Positions 46,194 to 56,969 of a DNA stretch of 64,000 bases are shown here, in pieces (the stretch's first letter is position 1; every line of letters begins with the position of its first letter). Source of the stretch: Pseudopyrenochaeta lycopersici. Its lineage: Eukaryota > Ascomycota > Dothideomycetes > Pleosporales > Pseudopyrenochaetaceae. The stretch is taken from assembly GCA_003313425.1 (NCBI GenBank), contig NHZP01000008.1, positions 186,001 to 250,000 on the forward strand, written 5' to 3'. Below the pieces are notes generated by a model, which was not told where the DNA came from, searched no databases, and worked only from the letters and a program-made list of their open reading frames with translations. The position numbers and the translations under genes were made by a program.

Positions 46194-47821
46194 ATGAAGT
46201 TCTCTTTGGCAGCACTAGCACTTCCTGTTGCGGTCAATGCCGCTTTCTACTCATCCTCAGAGTATGCCTCAGGCGCGGTGCATCAGAGATTGATGAAACT
46301 GAAGAATGTACGAAACAGCTCTTTCGATTTCCAACGTCCTGAATTACTAACAATTTCAAGGATCAATGGGAACATGATGTAGCAGAAGGCAAGCAGAATC
46401 CTGCTCAATGGAAATCGTGGAAGGGTGGAAAGGGTGATCGTGTCCGGTGTAAAGATGGCCTTGCCATCGTTGAAGCGGGCAATGCCAACCAGACTTTCCG
46501 TTGCAACAATGTGAGTGCTCTGTAAGGATTCATCTAAGGCTTTCAACCTAACGGGGGGCAGATGGATCTTTACGACTTCATGAATCATGCGGATATGGGT
46601 GGCCCTGAAGGTCGCGGCTCCTCAAGTTGGGGCTGGACAGCCCGTAATGGTCGCGAATTTGGCATCGTCGGTCAATTCTCTGGTGCTGCTTTTGTCGAGA
46701 TCCTTCGCAACGGCCAGATCCAATACATGGGTCGTCTGCCCGCGCAAAGTGAAGGCTCACGATGGCGTGAGATTCGTGTGTTGAAAGACTGGGTCATCAT
46801 CGGAAGCGAGGCTGTCGGCCACAATGTCCAAAGTAAGTGCACCTGCAAGTTTCCGTGCCATATTGATACTTACGCACGCGCAGTTTTCGATATGAAGAAG
46901 CTCCTAGATGTTGATCCCAAGAACCCCAAGACTTTCGACCCTAAGACCGACTTGGTTGGTCTGTGGAGCGAATTACCCATTGGTCGTACTCACAACGTCG
47001 TCGTTGACTGGGATAACGAGTACATCCTTGCTGTCGGCGCCCAGCCACGCAACCAGACCTGTAAAGCTGGTCTCCAGTACATCGATCTGGCTAACCCCAC
47101 CAAGCCAACCTCGCCCGGCTGTGCCAGCCAGGATGGTTACGTCCATGATGCTCAGTGTGTTACGTATAACGGCCCGGACCGAAAGTTCCGTGGACGTAAC
47201 ATCTGCATCGGCTATAATGAGGACACGATCACAGTCTACGATTCTACTAAGAAGGATGGCAACCCAGCTTCTGAGGTGCTTTCCCGTCTCTCATACCCTG
47301 GAGCCACTTACTGCCATCAAGGTTGGTGGACTGAGCGCAACTGGCACCAATACGTTCTCCTCAACGATGAGCTTGACGAGCAGAACAAAGTTGGCCCAGC
47401 AGCTTCTGGCCGCCCAGTAACCCACATCATTGATCTTACCGATCTACGCAACCCTAAGGCAACAGGTACATTCTTTGCCACAGACCACAAGGCTATTGAC
47501 CACAATCTTTACATTGTCGATGGATTGGCCTACCAGAGCAACTACGGCGCTGGCATTTGGGTCCATGATATTCGATCTGTCAGCAAAGATCCGACTGGAA
47601 GCCGCGTTTCGGTTGAAGGCTTCTTTGATATTTACCCCGAAGACGATTCAGTGGGCGGCATCGTTCAGTTTGTTGGAACATGGTCTCACTTCCTGTTTCC
47701 CTCAGGCTACATTCTAGTCAACACGATTGAGCGTGGTGCGTTCACTGTCAAGCTGGCCAGCGGACGTGGAGCTGGTCGCGGCCCTGGGTTTGGCGGGCCT
47801 TCCAAGGGCAAGGGCAGGTAA
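46194..47821 (+). CDS. Secreted choice-of-anchor B / LVIVD-type protein
   Basis: Four exons: 46194-46307, 46361-46510, 46562-46832 and 46884-47821, giving 490 aa. The N terminus MKFSLAALALPVAVNA is a classic signal peptide. The body matches choice-of-anchor B family proteins: blocks such as GREFGIVGQFSGAAFVEI, RWREIRVLKDWVIIGSEA, GRTHNVVVD, and a TYCHQGWWTERNWHQYVLLNDE region. These form beta-propeller-like LVIVD repeats of unknown function. The C terminus is Gly/Arg/Lys-rich. Introns are 53, 51 and 51 nt. Intron 3 has no stop and is a multiple of three, so its retention would add 17 residues in frame. Confidence 0.85.
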
Positions 47822-49644
47822 ATGACGCAAAAATAGCGTAGATTAGATATACGACTAATATTCTTAATATTATACCGAAACATGACAAAAATATGTAACA
47901 TTGCCCTAACAATGGTATCCTAATCAACCAAGGCATTGTGGGATTATGCAAGAGGATGCCTAATACCAAGCAGGAAGGCGTGCCGTCTCCGCGAACGCCC
48001 TTGCCTTCTTCACGGGAAGGCGTTGCATATTCCCTCACATCACCTGTTCATCTCTCGCTACTTCTCGCTTCTTTCCTTCTTTTTGCCCGAGCGCCACAGT
48101 CCGGTGAGAGTCTGCGTGTCACTTGGGCAAGAGAAAAGGCAACTGAGATGTGGGCTGAGCTGAACGATATCTCGAAATTTAGCATTGACAGGCTGAGGAC
48201 CTTCTAAGGGCCCTTTTTGTGGCCAATTCTACAAACTCAAGCGTGGGATGACCAAAGTTACTTCCGGAGGTTATCACTACTAAGCCACTCGATTCACCGA
48301 TGACTTCGATATAATCTTCCTTCAGGGCGTTGTTCGAGCGCTCACGGTGCATCACTGAAATCATTGAGAGCGCCCACAGTTGGCTGATGGAAGATTGACT
48401 CAGCAGAGCTGACTTGACAGCTGTCGAAGAGTCTCCGAGTAGCTCACGATTTGGAAAAGCAAAGAGAGTCAAAGTTCGTACATTTATTCTCCGATTGGTT
48501 TGCACACCAGTCCGTAAGCCTCCCGATAACGTGGCAGCCCCGAGTGGGATGTGTTACATGTCGGGTAAGTTAGCCGATTCATTTTCAGGCAGCGAAAGGC
48601 AACGGTGCCGGAAACGGATAGGGCGTACAATATTCACCGGTCATCATTAGTTCAATTGAACTTATCTCTGGACCGTCAGTGACCTACTAGCATATCCTAG
48701 TGGAAAGTACATGGTTCAGAATCAATCTATCACTGTAACTCTTTGCCGTCCTTTCGAAACCGAAATCGCATCCAGATCGCTGTTTGTGCTACTAGTTATG
48801 CAATTCATCCAGGATCAACGAGGTACATGCAAGAGATAAGCCCGGGAACGGGACATTGCATAAGCCGGCACAACGGCACTAGATTTTGTTTTTGCAACAA
48901 GGAAGGGATGTCATCATGCCGATAGGCCTAAACGTCTCACAACGATTCAGCGTGAACAATAGGTACGCGCCCTCAACAATATGTAGCTCTATGGCTTGGC
49001 AAATGCGAGCTCGAAGAGGATGGCCTACACCGCCGAACACGTTCAACTCCTTCTCAATAAGCAAAAGTCACAAATAACCAACATAATGAGACCATTCATG
49101 ATCCATTAATATGTGAGGAAAACTTCTGTGAGGATGATGTGCACTTTAGGGCTAGGTTCAATTCTTCGATTGAGGGTTGAGGGCTACACTGCGAACTATT
49201 TACTATCACACTGATCTCGGATAGAACTTTTTCCCATCAGAGAAGGCGCAACGCTAAAACAAAAGTCCGCCCACCAATTGCTATGCAAAAGTAAAAAAAA
49301 GTATTATAAAGAAATCCGGGAGGTAACGACCAGAAAACGGAGAAACAAAACCGAAAAGGGTGCCGTAGGGACGTGAGACAAAGGTGTCAGAATTGCTTTT
49401 CCTGAACGGTGACGAATAACGCCTGCCGACACGGACCTTGTTTGCGAACCGAGATACCCAAATCAAAGGAACGCCACTGGAATTATGCACGCATGGTCAA
49501 CGCCGACGGAAATGCGGAAGTGATGTATCGATGTGGAAGCATATCCACCATTTGACATGGACAAGAGGCCGTCTCAACCGTGAAGCATGGGTTTACGCAG
49601 GATATTGTTGGGAGACCAACAAGAGTGTGATCCTGTGCAGGAAC
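47822..49644. other. Convergent intergenic region, 1.8 kb
   Basis: No gene supported on either strand; short frames at 48.2-48.6 kb and 49.3-49.6 kb have no family features. Confidence 0.4.
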
Positions 49645-50730
49645 TCATAGTGAGTTCTCGACCTTGACGAGCTCTTCGAACGCATCGCGCCACCTGTTGG
49701 TTTCTTCTTTGGATGGCCTAGGCAGAGGCTTGCGAGCAAAGCCTCCGTAGCCGAAGTGGGCCACGAGGCCGGCCTTGGTGCCAATGATACCACCTTGGAT
49801 GGCTGCCCAGTCACCGCGAGCAACGACAGCTTGTAGCTTGCGGGCTTCCGCGAAGTGACCCGACTCAAATAGCTCAACAAGCTTCACGCAAGTCTTTGGG
49901 GCTATGTTAGCCATTCCACCGATGATGCCAGATCCACCGCCAATGAGTGTTTGCAGGGTGAAGTCAACAGAGCCACCCATGCACATGAAGCCGGACCCAG
50001 GGTCCGAAACGGTGGCGGCTCGAGTGGCAGCTGCTATGCGGTTGAGCTTGCCGGTATTACCGCAAGTGAGCTTGCAGCCAACGATGTTTGGATGTTGAGC
50101 CAATTCGATGATGGTATCTGAATTGATATCCATACCAGAGACGGCACCAGGATAGTTATAGATGAGAATTGGAATAGGCGAAGCGGTAGCTACATCCCGG
50201 AAGAAGTCCTTCACAGTGTCCTTGGAAAATAGGCCTTGATAATATGCAGGTGGGAGCACTAGGGCGTAGTCTCCGCCAGCGGAGGCTGCTTCTTCGCAAA
50301 GTTCAATGCATTCACGGGTCGACTGAACGCCGCATCCGACGATTACAGGCATGTATCCAAAGCCAGCATCGTCCAGGGCTTTGCGAGTGGTACTAGTGAT
50401 TAGGTTTCGCTCCTTGTGGGACAGATGAACGGCCTCGCCATTAGATCCTTGAGTGGTGATACCGGCGACGCCAGCCTTTGCTAGGCGAACAGCATGTTTG
50501 GCAATAGTATCGACGTCCACATTGTCTGTGGCGGGGTCGAAGAAGGCTACAGTTGGGACGTAGATGCCTGGTACCAGTGATCGGCGGATGCCTACATCGG
50601 TAGACTCAATGGAGCTGGTTTCGAAATCGTTGTAGTGGTTCATGGTGTAGATTGACTGGACAGCTTGGTGGAATCCAGAACTTTGGGTGAAGCTATTGGC
50701 CGGTGAAGGTGCGTCGTGATGTGGTGACAT
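49645..50730 (-). CDS. DHDPS-family class I aldolase/lyase
   Basis: Intronless, 361 aa. Member of the dihydrodipicolinate synthase / N-acetylneuraminate lyase superfamily of Schiff-base TIM barrels. Visible motifs: GSNGE at 95-99 (the GxxGE carboxylate-binding loop), YNYPG with Tyr191, and the Schiff-base Lys220 in GCKLTCGN. Fungi make lysine by the aminoadipate route, so it is not expected to be a true DapA. Known fungal members act as 2-keto-3-deoxy-L-galactonate aldolase or 4-hydroxy-2-oxoglutarate aldolase. The first ~45 residues precede the barrel, and a second ATG at residue 30 is an alternative start. Neighbours give no pathway hint. Confidence 0.85.
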   Translation of the reverse strand: MSPHHDAPSPANSFTQSSGFHQAVQSIYTMNHYNDFETSSIESTDVGIRRSLVPGIYVPTVAFFDPATDNVDVDTIAKHAVRLAKAGVAGITTQGSNGEAVHLSHKERNLITSTTRKALDDAGFGYMPVIVGCGVQSTRECIELCEEAASAGGDYALVLPPAYYQGLFSKDTVKDFFRDVATASPIPILIYNYPGAVSGMDINSDTIIELAQHPNIVGCKLTCGNTGKLNRIAAATRAATVSDPGSGFMCMGGSVDFTLQTLIGGGSGIIGGMANIAPKTCVKLVELFESGHFAEARKLQAVVARGDWAAIQGGIIGTKAGLVAHFGYGGFARKPLPRPSKEETNRWRDAFEELVKVENSL

Positions 50731-53700
50731 GATAGGAAGAGACGGAGTGGCAGTCTATTCGGCTTTTATATTAACAAAGGCTTAAGACAGATGTGGAGAC
50801 TTTTGACAAAGAATAAGCGGAACGCTGGAACGACGAACGGAACGAATACGTCAATGGATGATCGATGTTTGGTTGACTGCTAAGGATAGTACAGGTACTT
50901 AAATAATTCAAACGACGGAAAAGTGCAGCCACGGTGGACCGGCCATTGATGAGTGTGGGGGTCCAGCTGACGGCTTCGCCAGGAGTGCTAGGGATGGTGG
51001 GCAAAGCAAGGTGCACAAAAGTGCATCCGCGAGGAATGGGCAGGCATCTTAGTGACGACCAAAGGGGCGGTGACTCCCGCATGCTGCTGGGGAGGCGCTG
51101 CTCTGCGCGCAGCCGATGTCAGGCACAGCTGTTTGCGCTTAGCTAGCTGGCCATTATGCGGCCAATAAACGGGACGCGCATTACTGATTGAAGCGGCGTT
51201 TGCTTTTTTCGCTCACGTTGCACCGAGCTGGCAGGGGATGGGAGGCTATGAGCATCGGATCTTGGCCGGAGGTGAGGACCAGGGGGGGCGCCTTGTGACG
51301 ATCTCTGGAAGCGTTGGCCGAGCGCTGATAGGACGATCGTCGCCACACCTGGCACCATGCGAAGGGTTAGCGGACTCAAAAGAGCGTTGATGGGTACCGT
51401 TCGGGGGATCCTAGTGTGGGGGCGGGGGGGGAGTGTGGACGCCGGCGTGAATTGAGGGGCACACACCCGCCTCTTCACATCATCTGATTTCGGTATGTGA
51501 CCCCGGCCAGTCCGACGCCCATCGTGGTCCCAGTCGCTGAGGCGTCAACGCTCGGCGAGCACTGGGGACTTGCAGTAGAGCAATGCAAAGGGTAAGAGAA
51601 ATAAAGGAATTCAGCAATGATGCAAGACGTGGCAGGCTTCGAGTAGCAGAGGATCGTCACAAGACCATGCAGCATCAGCGCAACTATGCTCATCGATATT
51701 TGACCGCTGCAGGACGGCTGCCGGAGGAGCGAGGTAACGAGAGATTCAAGACAGGTGCCTCATCATTACCGAATGATTCCAGCATGACGACGCCAATCAG
51801 GTTTGGTGGACACCCCCACGGCCTATTACTCTTGGTGGCGCTGTCTGGCCAAAGCTCAGCTCGAAGCCTGGAGGCTCTTCCAACCTCAGGTCTTTGTGAC
51901 TTGTTGTGACAGACACCTGTCCTGTACGCGAGTCGTGCTAGGCGGCAACATTTTCATCTCGTGAAAAGGTACCAGTCTCAACTCTAATACGTGTCGCCTG
52001 ACTGCTGTGCGGCAGCTAAGGCCTGCAGTGTAGGACAATCTTAAAGCGACAGCTCAAACATACAGCGATACGCTGTGGAGTAGTAGTGTCCCGACGACGC
52101 CTTTCGGCCCTTATGGCGAACCTTGGGATCCGCAGGGGTGGAATTCACATTGCTTTTGTTTCCAAGTGTCAGGCTCAGACACGAGAGAGGAAATGCTTGA
52201 GCCGCCTCGTTCACGGTACCTGATCCTCGGTGGATCTTTGTCGCTCTTCCCCCACGCCAAATCGCCGCGGCACCTCGCTTCGAGAGGGGAACGACACTCA
52301 ACAAACGACTGTCGCATTGTCTCCACTGCGTTATTACGAGACATTGGCCATCTTCCTCGAGCTATTTCATAGTCGACAAATTTTTGGACATCGAAGCAAA
52401 GCGAGCTGGCCCCCGATCGGGACTCGCACTTTCCAATCGCCTGATGGCACGAGGAAGAAAATTTTACCTGTGAGTGCTGCAAGCCTTATGCGGTACTCGT
52501 GTAATGGTAAACATGGCTACACGGCTTTGTTGCATTGTGAAGTGCAGAACCAGTGTAGCGCATACTTGCTTCAAGGATGCACACAGCCTCGCCCGTAGCG
52601 AGAACCGAAGCTGGACTGGCCATGCATGCCAACAAGACGACGCTATTACCCCACAATTTGGCGATCCGAAAAGAGGCGTTCCCCGCTTTCTTACTATGTT
52701 CGAATACTGACCTCGACTCCGTCGCTGCAGGACTCTGACTTGCATGACGCCCAGTCTTTTCTTACGGTCGTTTGCCGTTGTTGTGTTGCCGTCCTATGCG
52801 TTGGAACCCTGGATATGCACGCAATACAGTGTGCTGCCACCATAGATGCTGCCCAAGGGTACAGAAAGTTCAAGCCATCCGCTCATCTTGCAGAAGGTGG
52901 GTAAGACAAGCCCTAGTAACCCTGGCCTACTCCTCGGCCATGTGACGATTCATTCAGAAGTACCACCCTTGTTCGAACAAGGTTTCACGTTGCACTCAAG
53001 CAGGCATCAAGGGGCAGACCTCTCCTAGAAGTCACTGGTCTGTTTTCTTCGTTGAGTTCATGCCCTCACGAAGCATCAAAAAGAGGTAGTTTGTGAAACT
53101 CCAAAGGGCTTTCCTTTTGTGGACTCATTTTGGGATAAATGGATCTCGAACCTGAGGAAGCTTTCAACACACGCGACACCGGGAATAGCGTTAATGTCTA
53201 CAGATAAGAAAAGAGGGGTCAATTCACATCATGCGGGGCACACGCGTCCTTCTAGAGTCAAATGCCGCCGCCTACTTGACCGATCTTGGGTCCCTCTGGT
53301 ATGACCGAATCGCATTTGCGCGCATGTTTCCTCATCTACTTTTATCATACGATCGTCATGGTTGTACGGCCTGGACCACTACGTCTGGCCACCAGCTTGG
53401 CTACTGTACAGATGAAAGGCTTACCATCAAGGGGAGTTCCTCTTCTCGAAGAATCAGTGATAGAACGTATGCGGTCATCCCGAATTTGCTTCAATATGTG
53501 CCGTTGAACTCCGCTTTTCGCTCGGTTAAGAGCAAAAGGCCATATACAGAGTGGATATCCGTTCCGCAATTGTTTGCCTCAATCGTAGTTCGCAGATCCT
53601 GTGTACCCGTGGGGGTCGCGGAGACTGTTACTATTCACAGCTCGGACAAAGGTACCCATTCATAGCGGCAGTTGACGTTGGGTCATATTTGCCACCCTGC

Positions 53701-56700
53701 CACCCTGTTGCCGACCATTATCCGACCCTGAATCAGCGTCTAGAGCCTCAATCGATCCAGCCGAATCGATCGCGTGGGATTTTTCATTCCGGTCGCATAC
53801 ATGGGTTTCGGCAACAGCAGCGACGTGGGGTGCCAAGTATAACCAGACGCTTCCACTTCAACCTCACTCGACTGCGCTGCAACCTCGGGCAGTTTGCCTC
53901 CTCAACATTCCTTTACGGCAATTCATCGGAGTGCTAAGTCGTAGATGCGGTGAGTTCTCTGCGAATATCCCACGCCATAGATGTGAGAGGTTCCACGAAT
54001 TGAACAACCCAATTGGTTTCCGACTCAAGATGTACCGGTACCTTCAGATGTCAGATCGTATGAGCTGACATTCCATTACCCCCTCGAAACCCACTACCAG
54101 CAACATGGACCCCTCAGACCCGCATCCTCTGCGCGATTTTACCATGGCTGCCTGAAGTTGTATTCCGCATTCACTCAGGGTTATTTTCAATCAAAGCTGA
54201 TGTATGCGATCGCGGTCATGGAAAGAGCTGGATGACAACACATTCTACAGGAGGACACTGAGGGCCCTATTTCTCCGTGCCCAGAGACTGGAACGAGGCG
54301 GCTTGAGATGATGTGCATGGTAACAGAGAACGCTTGCCGCAGTCACACAGAATCCTGACAACCATGGACGATCTCTGCCTGACGCCTAGGAGGCTGTGAG
54401 TCAGTTTCACCAATGTCTATTTCATATACCCCACACTCGGTTCAGCCGAAGAGCACATCTCTGCAGACATTCTGTTATCAATGTTGTGAAGACCTTGCAT
54501 TCCGCGGACCTTGTATGGCCTGGACTACCCCAGATCAATCCTACGATCTTCATCTCGCCTTTGACGAAGCCATTACTGACGAGAGCCAAAATGGCGAACT
54601 GCAAATGCGGGATTTTTTCAGGGTCAACGAAGTGGGACGTTGTTGCGGAACCTTGTGCACCTTTGCGTCTATGGCGTGTATGCGAAGCGTGATGTGTCAA
54701 GATGTGTATGCCTCCACTTCGTCCCTTACATAATGTCACATCGATCAGGAACGGCGGCGTAACTTCAATCAGATCCGTGGCCACGGAAGGTATGAGACTT
54801 GTGCAGAAGCCTTCATATTTGTGCTGAAGAAACACGGATTGATACCGCCTCCGAGGATCATCAGCCCTCCTAGCACTGGCCTTGAGTGAATAGTTGCCCA
54901 ACAAAAGACCAAGATTCTCAACAGTACTTTACTTAATCAACCTGTTCTTTCGGGACCGGGACCTCGGTGATCGTCTTTGAACAACATTTTCGTAGCGCAA
55001 AACCTATCTTTAAATCGATGCGGCGATAAGCTAGTACCATTCGTGTGTAAGATTTTTTTTTGACAGATATGGGCCAGGATTTTTCGATTCCAAGGACTAC
55101 ATCATATGCAGATATCATCGTCTTGACCGGGACTACCTGTCGATAATCCCTTGTTAAGGCGAGTTAGCATCGTGATTATACAAATTTTGATTATTGTTAA
55201 GCTTTATAGTCCTTGGGTGAGAGGAGCTCAATTCTGTGGTTGAAAAGTCCCAGGCCTTGATTGACCGCTGTTCCTTTGAAGAAGTCGAATTCCACAACTG
55301 AGCATCCAACTTAATTGCAGTCCTATATCAAACTCCGCAATGCGAGCTTCGTGTCCGAGACAACCATCAGTAAACGAGGTACAAGGGCGAGCGAAACCTT
55401 TCGTATTCAGAGTACGCATCTAGATTCAAGACATGGGAAAAGGGTGGTCTCATGTCATCGTCCACACGCAGTCAGCGACACGGAATCGGCCCGACTTAAG
55501 CTAAATATTCCACCAATCCGGTCCCATCGGATTGGCTACCGAGCCCCTTTCCTTGACTCGCTCGCTTAATGTCTACCTTTACCAACAATCCCAGTTCTCT
55601 TTACAAATCGTGGGGTAAAGACGCCACCATATCGCCTTCCGCCTTGCCGCCCACTTTCCCATCCTGACGTCCTGATTCTGCGTTCGGCCTTCCTGAGGCG
55701 TCGAAGACAGAAAGTTTAATTGTTACAGGTTCGGATCGCTTGAGCGGCTTCTCCGTGGATCTCCGGTTTGTTAAGGACCAATTACAATTGTGCAATGACG
55801 TCGCGACAATGTTTCGCTGTTTCGCAGTCGTCGTTGGTGAAGGACGATAACAAGGTTGCGCAAGTCAAAGTTTGGAGCTGGGGTTGGAGTGTGACGTACA
55901 TAGAACTGACACGCTGAAAAGCCTAGTTGCATATACGACCTGCTCTCAGGATTCCAGATGTAGGCAAGTGGCTCTCCTCGCTCATGCATCTGTCCAGAGC
56001 GCTCATTTCGATCAGACGGCGCTAGAGCTGAGACTTTCTCATGACGTCTCTCCAAAATAAATACTGATTGCCTTGTCACATGCAGGAAGCTCAAAATATC
56101 TCGCCGCATACACATAAATTGCGTGCGTTTTAATACCCTCCTCGCTTAAATGATGACTGCACGCGGTCTACAGTATCCTTCAGCCTCCAAACATAGGTTT
56201 GCACGTGCGCAAACGGCTATTCCCTTTGCAGTATCGGCGAACGTGCCCCCCAACTTCCAATTTTCCAGTCTTCCAATCAGCGCATTCGTCAAATCGACGC
56301 CAAGATAGAAGCGAAAGAAAAGCAAAAAAAAGTCAACATCGTAGACCCCTTGACTATATAACGGGTGTGGCTGCGCTAGATTTCTATCTGAAATGACATG
56401 TGAACAGAAGCTGGCGTTTATTTGCTTTTCATGCCCAACAGGCTTGAGATGCCTTTTGGAACGCACTGGCTCGTTGACATGCGTTGATACAGACGCCAAA
56501 CAGTAGTTTAGCATCACATTCAATTGGATGGAAATCATTATCTGGGTGATTGTACATGAGCATCATCGAGATGTGTATGTGAAGCAGCTAGCAAGCATTA
56601 TCAACAGTCGGAGACTTTCTCCATCGATACGATAGCGATTAGCACCATACGTGGGTAACACCGACATGAGTCCGCGACTTTATCCCATCCCTGATAGGTG

Positions 56701-56969
56701 TCCTCAACGTTTCTGACTCTAGACATTAAATCGTTTCAAGGGCTGGTCCTGAGCCCGACTTCAGGCAAAGGTCGTGGGGTGTTTTAGGTCAGGCTTTGAT
56801 AGCAAGGGCCAGCAGCACCGATGGGAGAAGCGACAATGTGGCAGCAAGACCTTATTTTTCATAGCTGTATCCTACAGAAGAAAATTGACGGCAAAAGCAA
56901 GAGTCGAACTAAACTCCAAAACGACGACTTCATATCATACATTGCTAAGGCGACGCGTGACCAGATCTA
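50731..56969. other. Gene-empty block, about 6.2 kb
   Basis: No reading frame over 160 aa, no family motif on either strand, no terminal repeats and no transposase or reverse-transcriptase motif recognised by eye. Base composition appears roughly balanced rather than strongly AT-rich. Frames at 53.2-53.9, 54.4-54.9 and 56.1-56.5 kb look random. G-rich runs lie at 51,403-51,431. The first few hundred bp contain the promoter of the aldolase gene. Confidence 0.5.

Noticed and set aside
53231..53937. Overlapping 144-aa and 128-aa frames
   Set aside because: Mutually overlapping frames with no family features; consistent with chance in balanced-composition DNA.
54422..54904. 160-aa minus-strand frame in the gene-empty block
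   Set aside because: Random-looking residue order, no domain, no codon preference resembling the real genes around.
50731..56969. Transposon or RIP-mutated repeat
   Set aside because: No transposase, reverse transcriptase or terminal repeats recognised, and no strong AT shift of the kind RIP leaves; cannot be asserted without computation.
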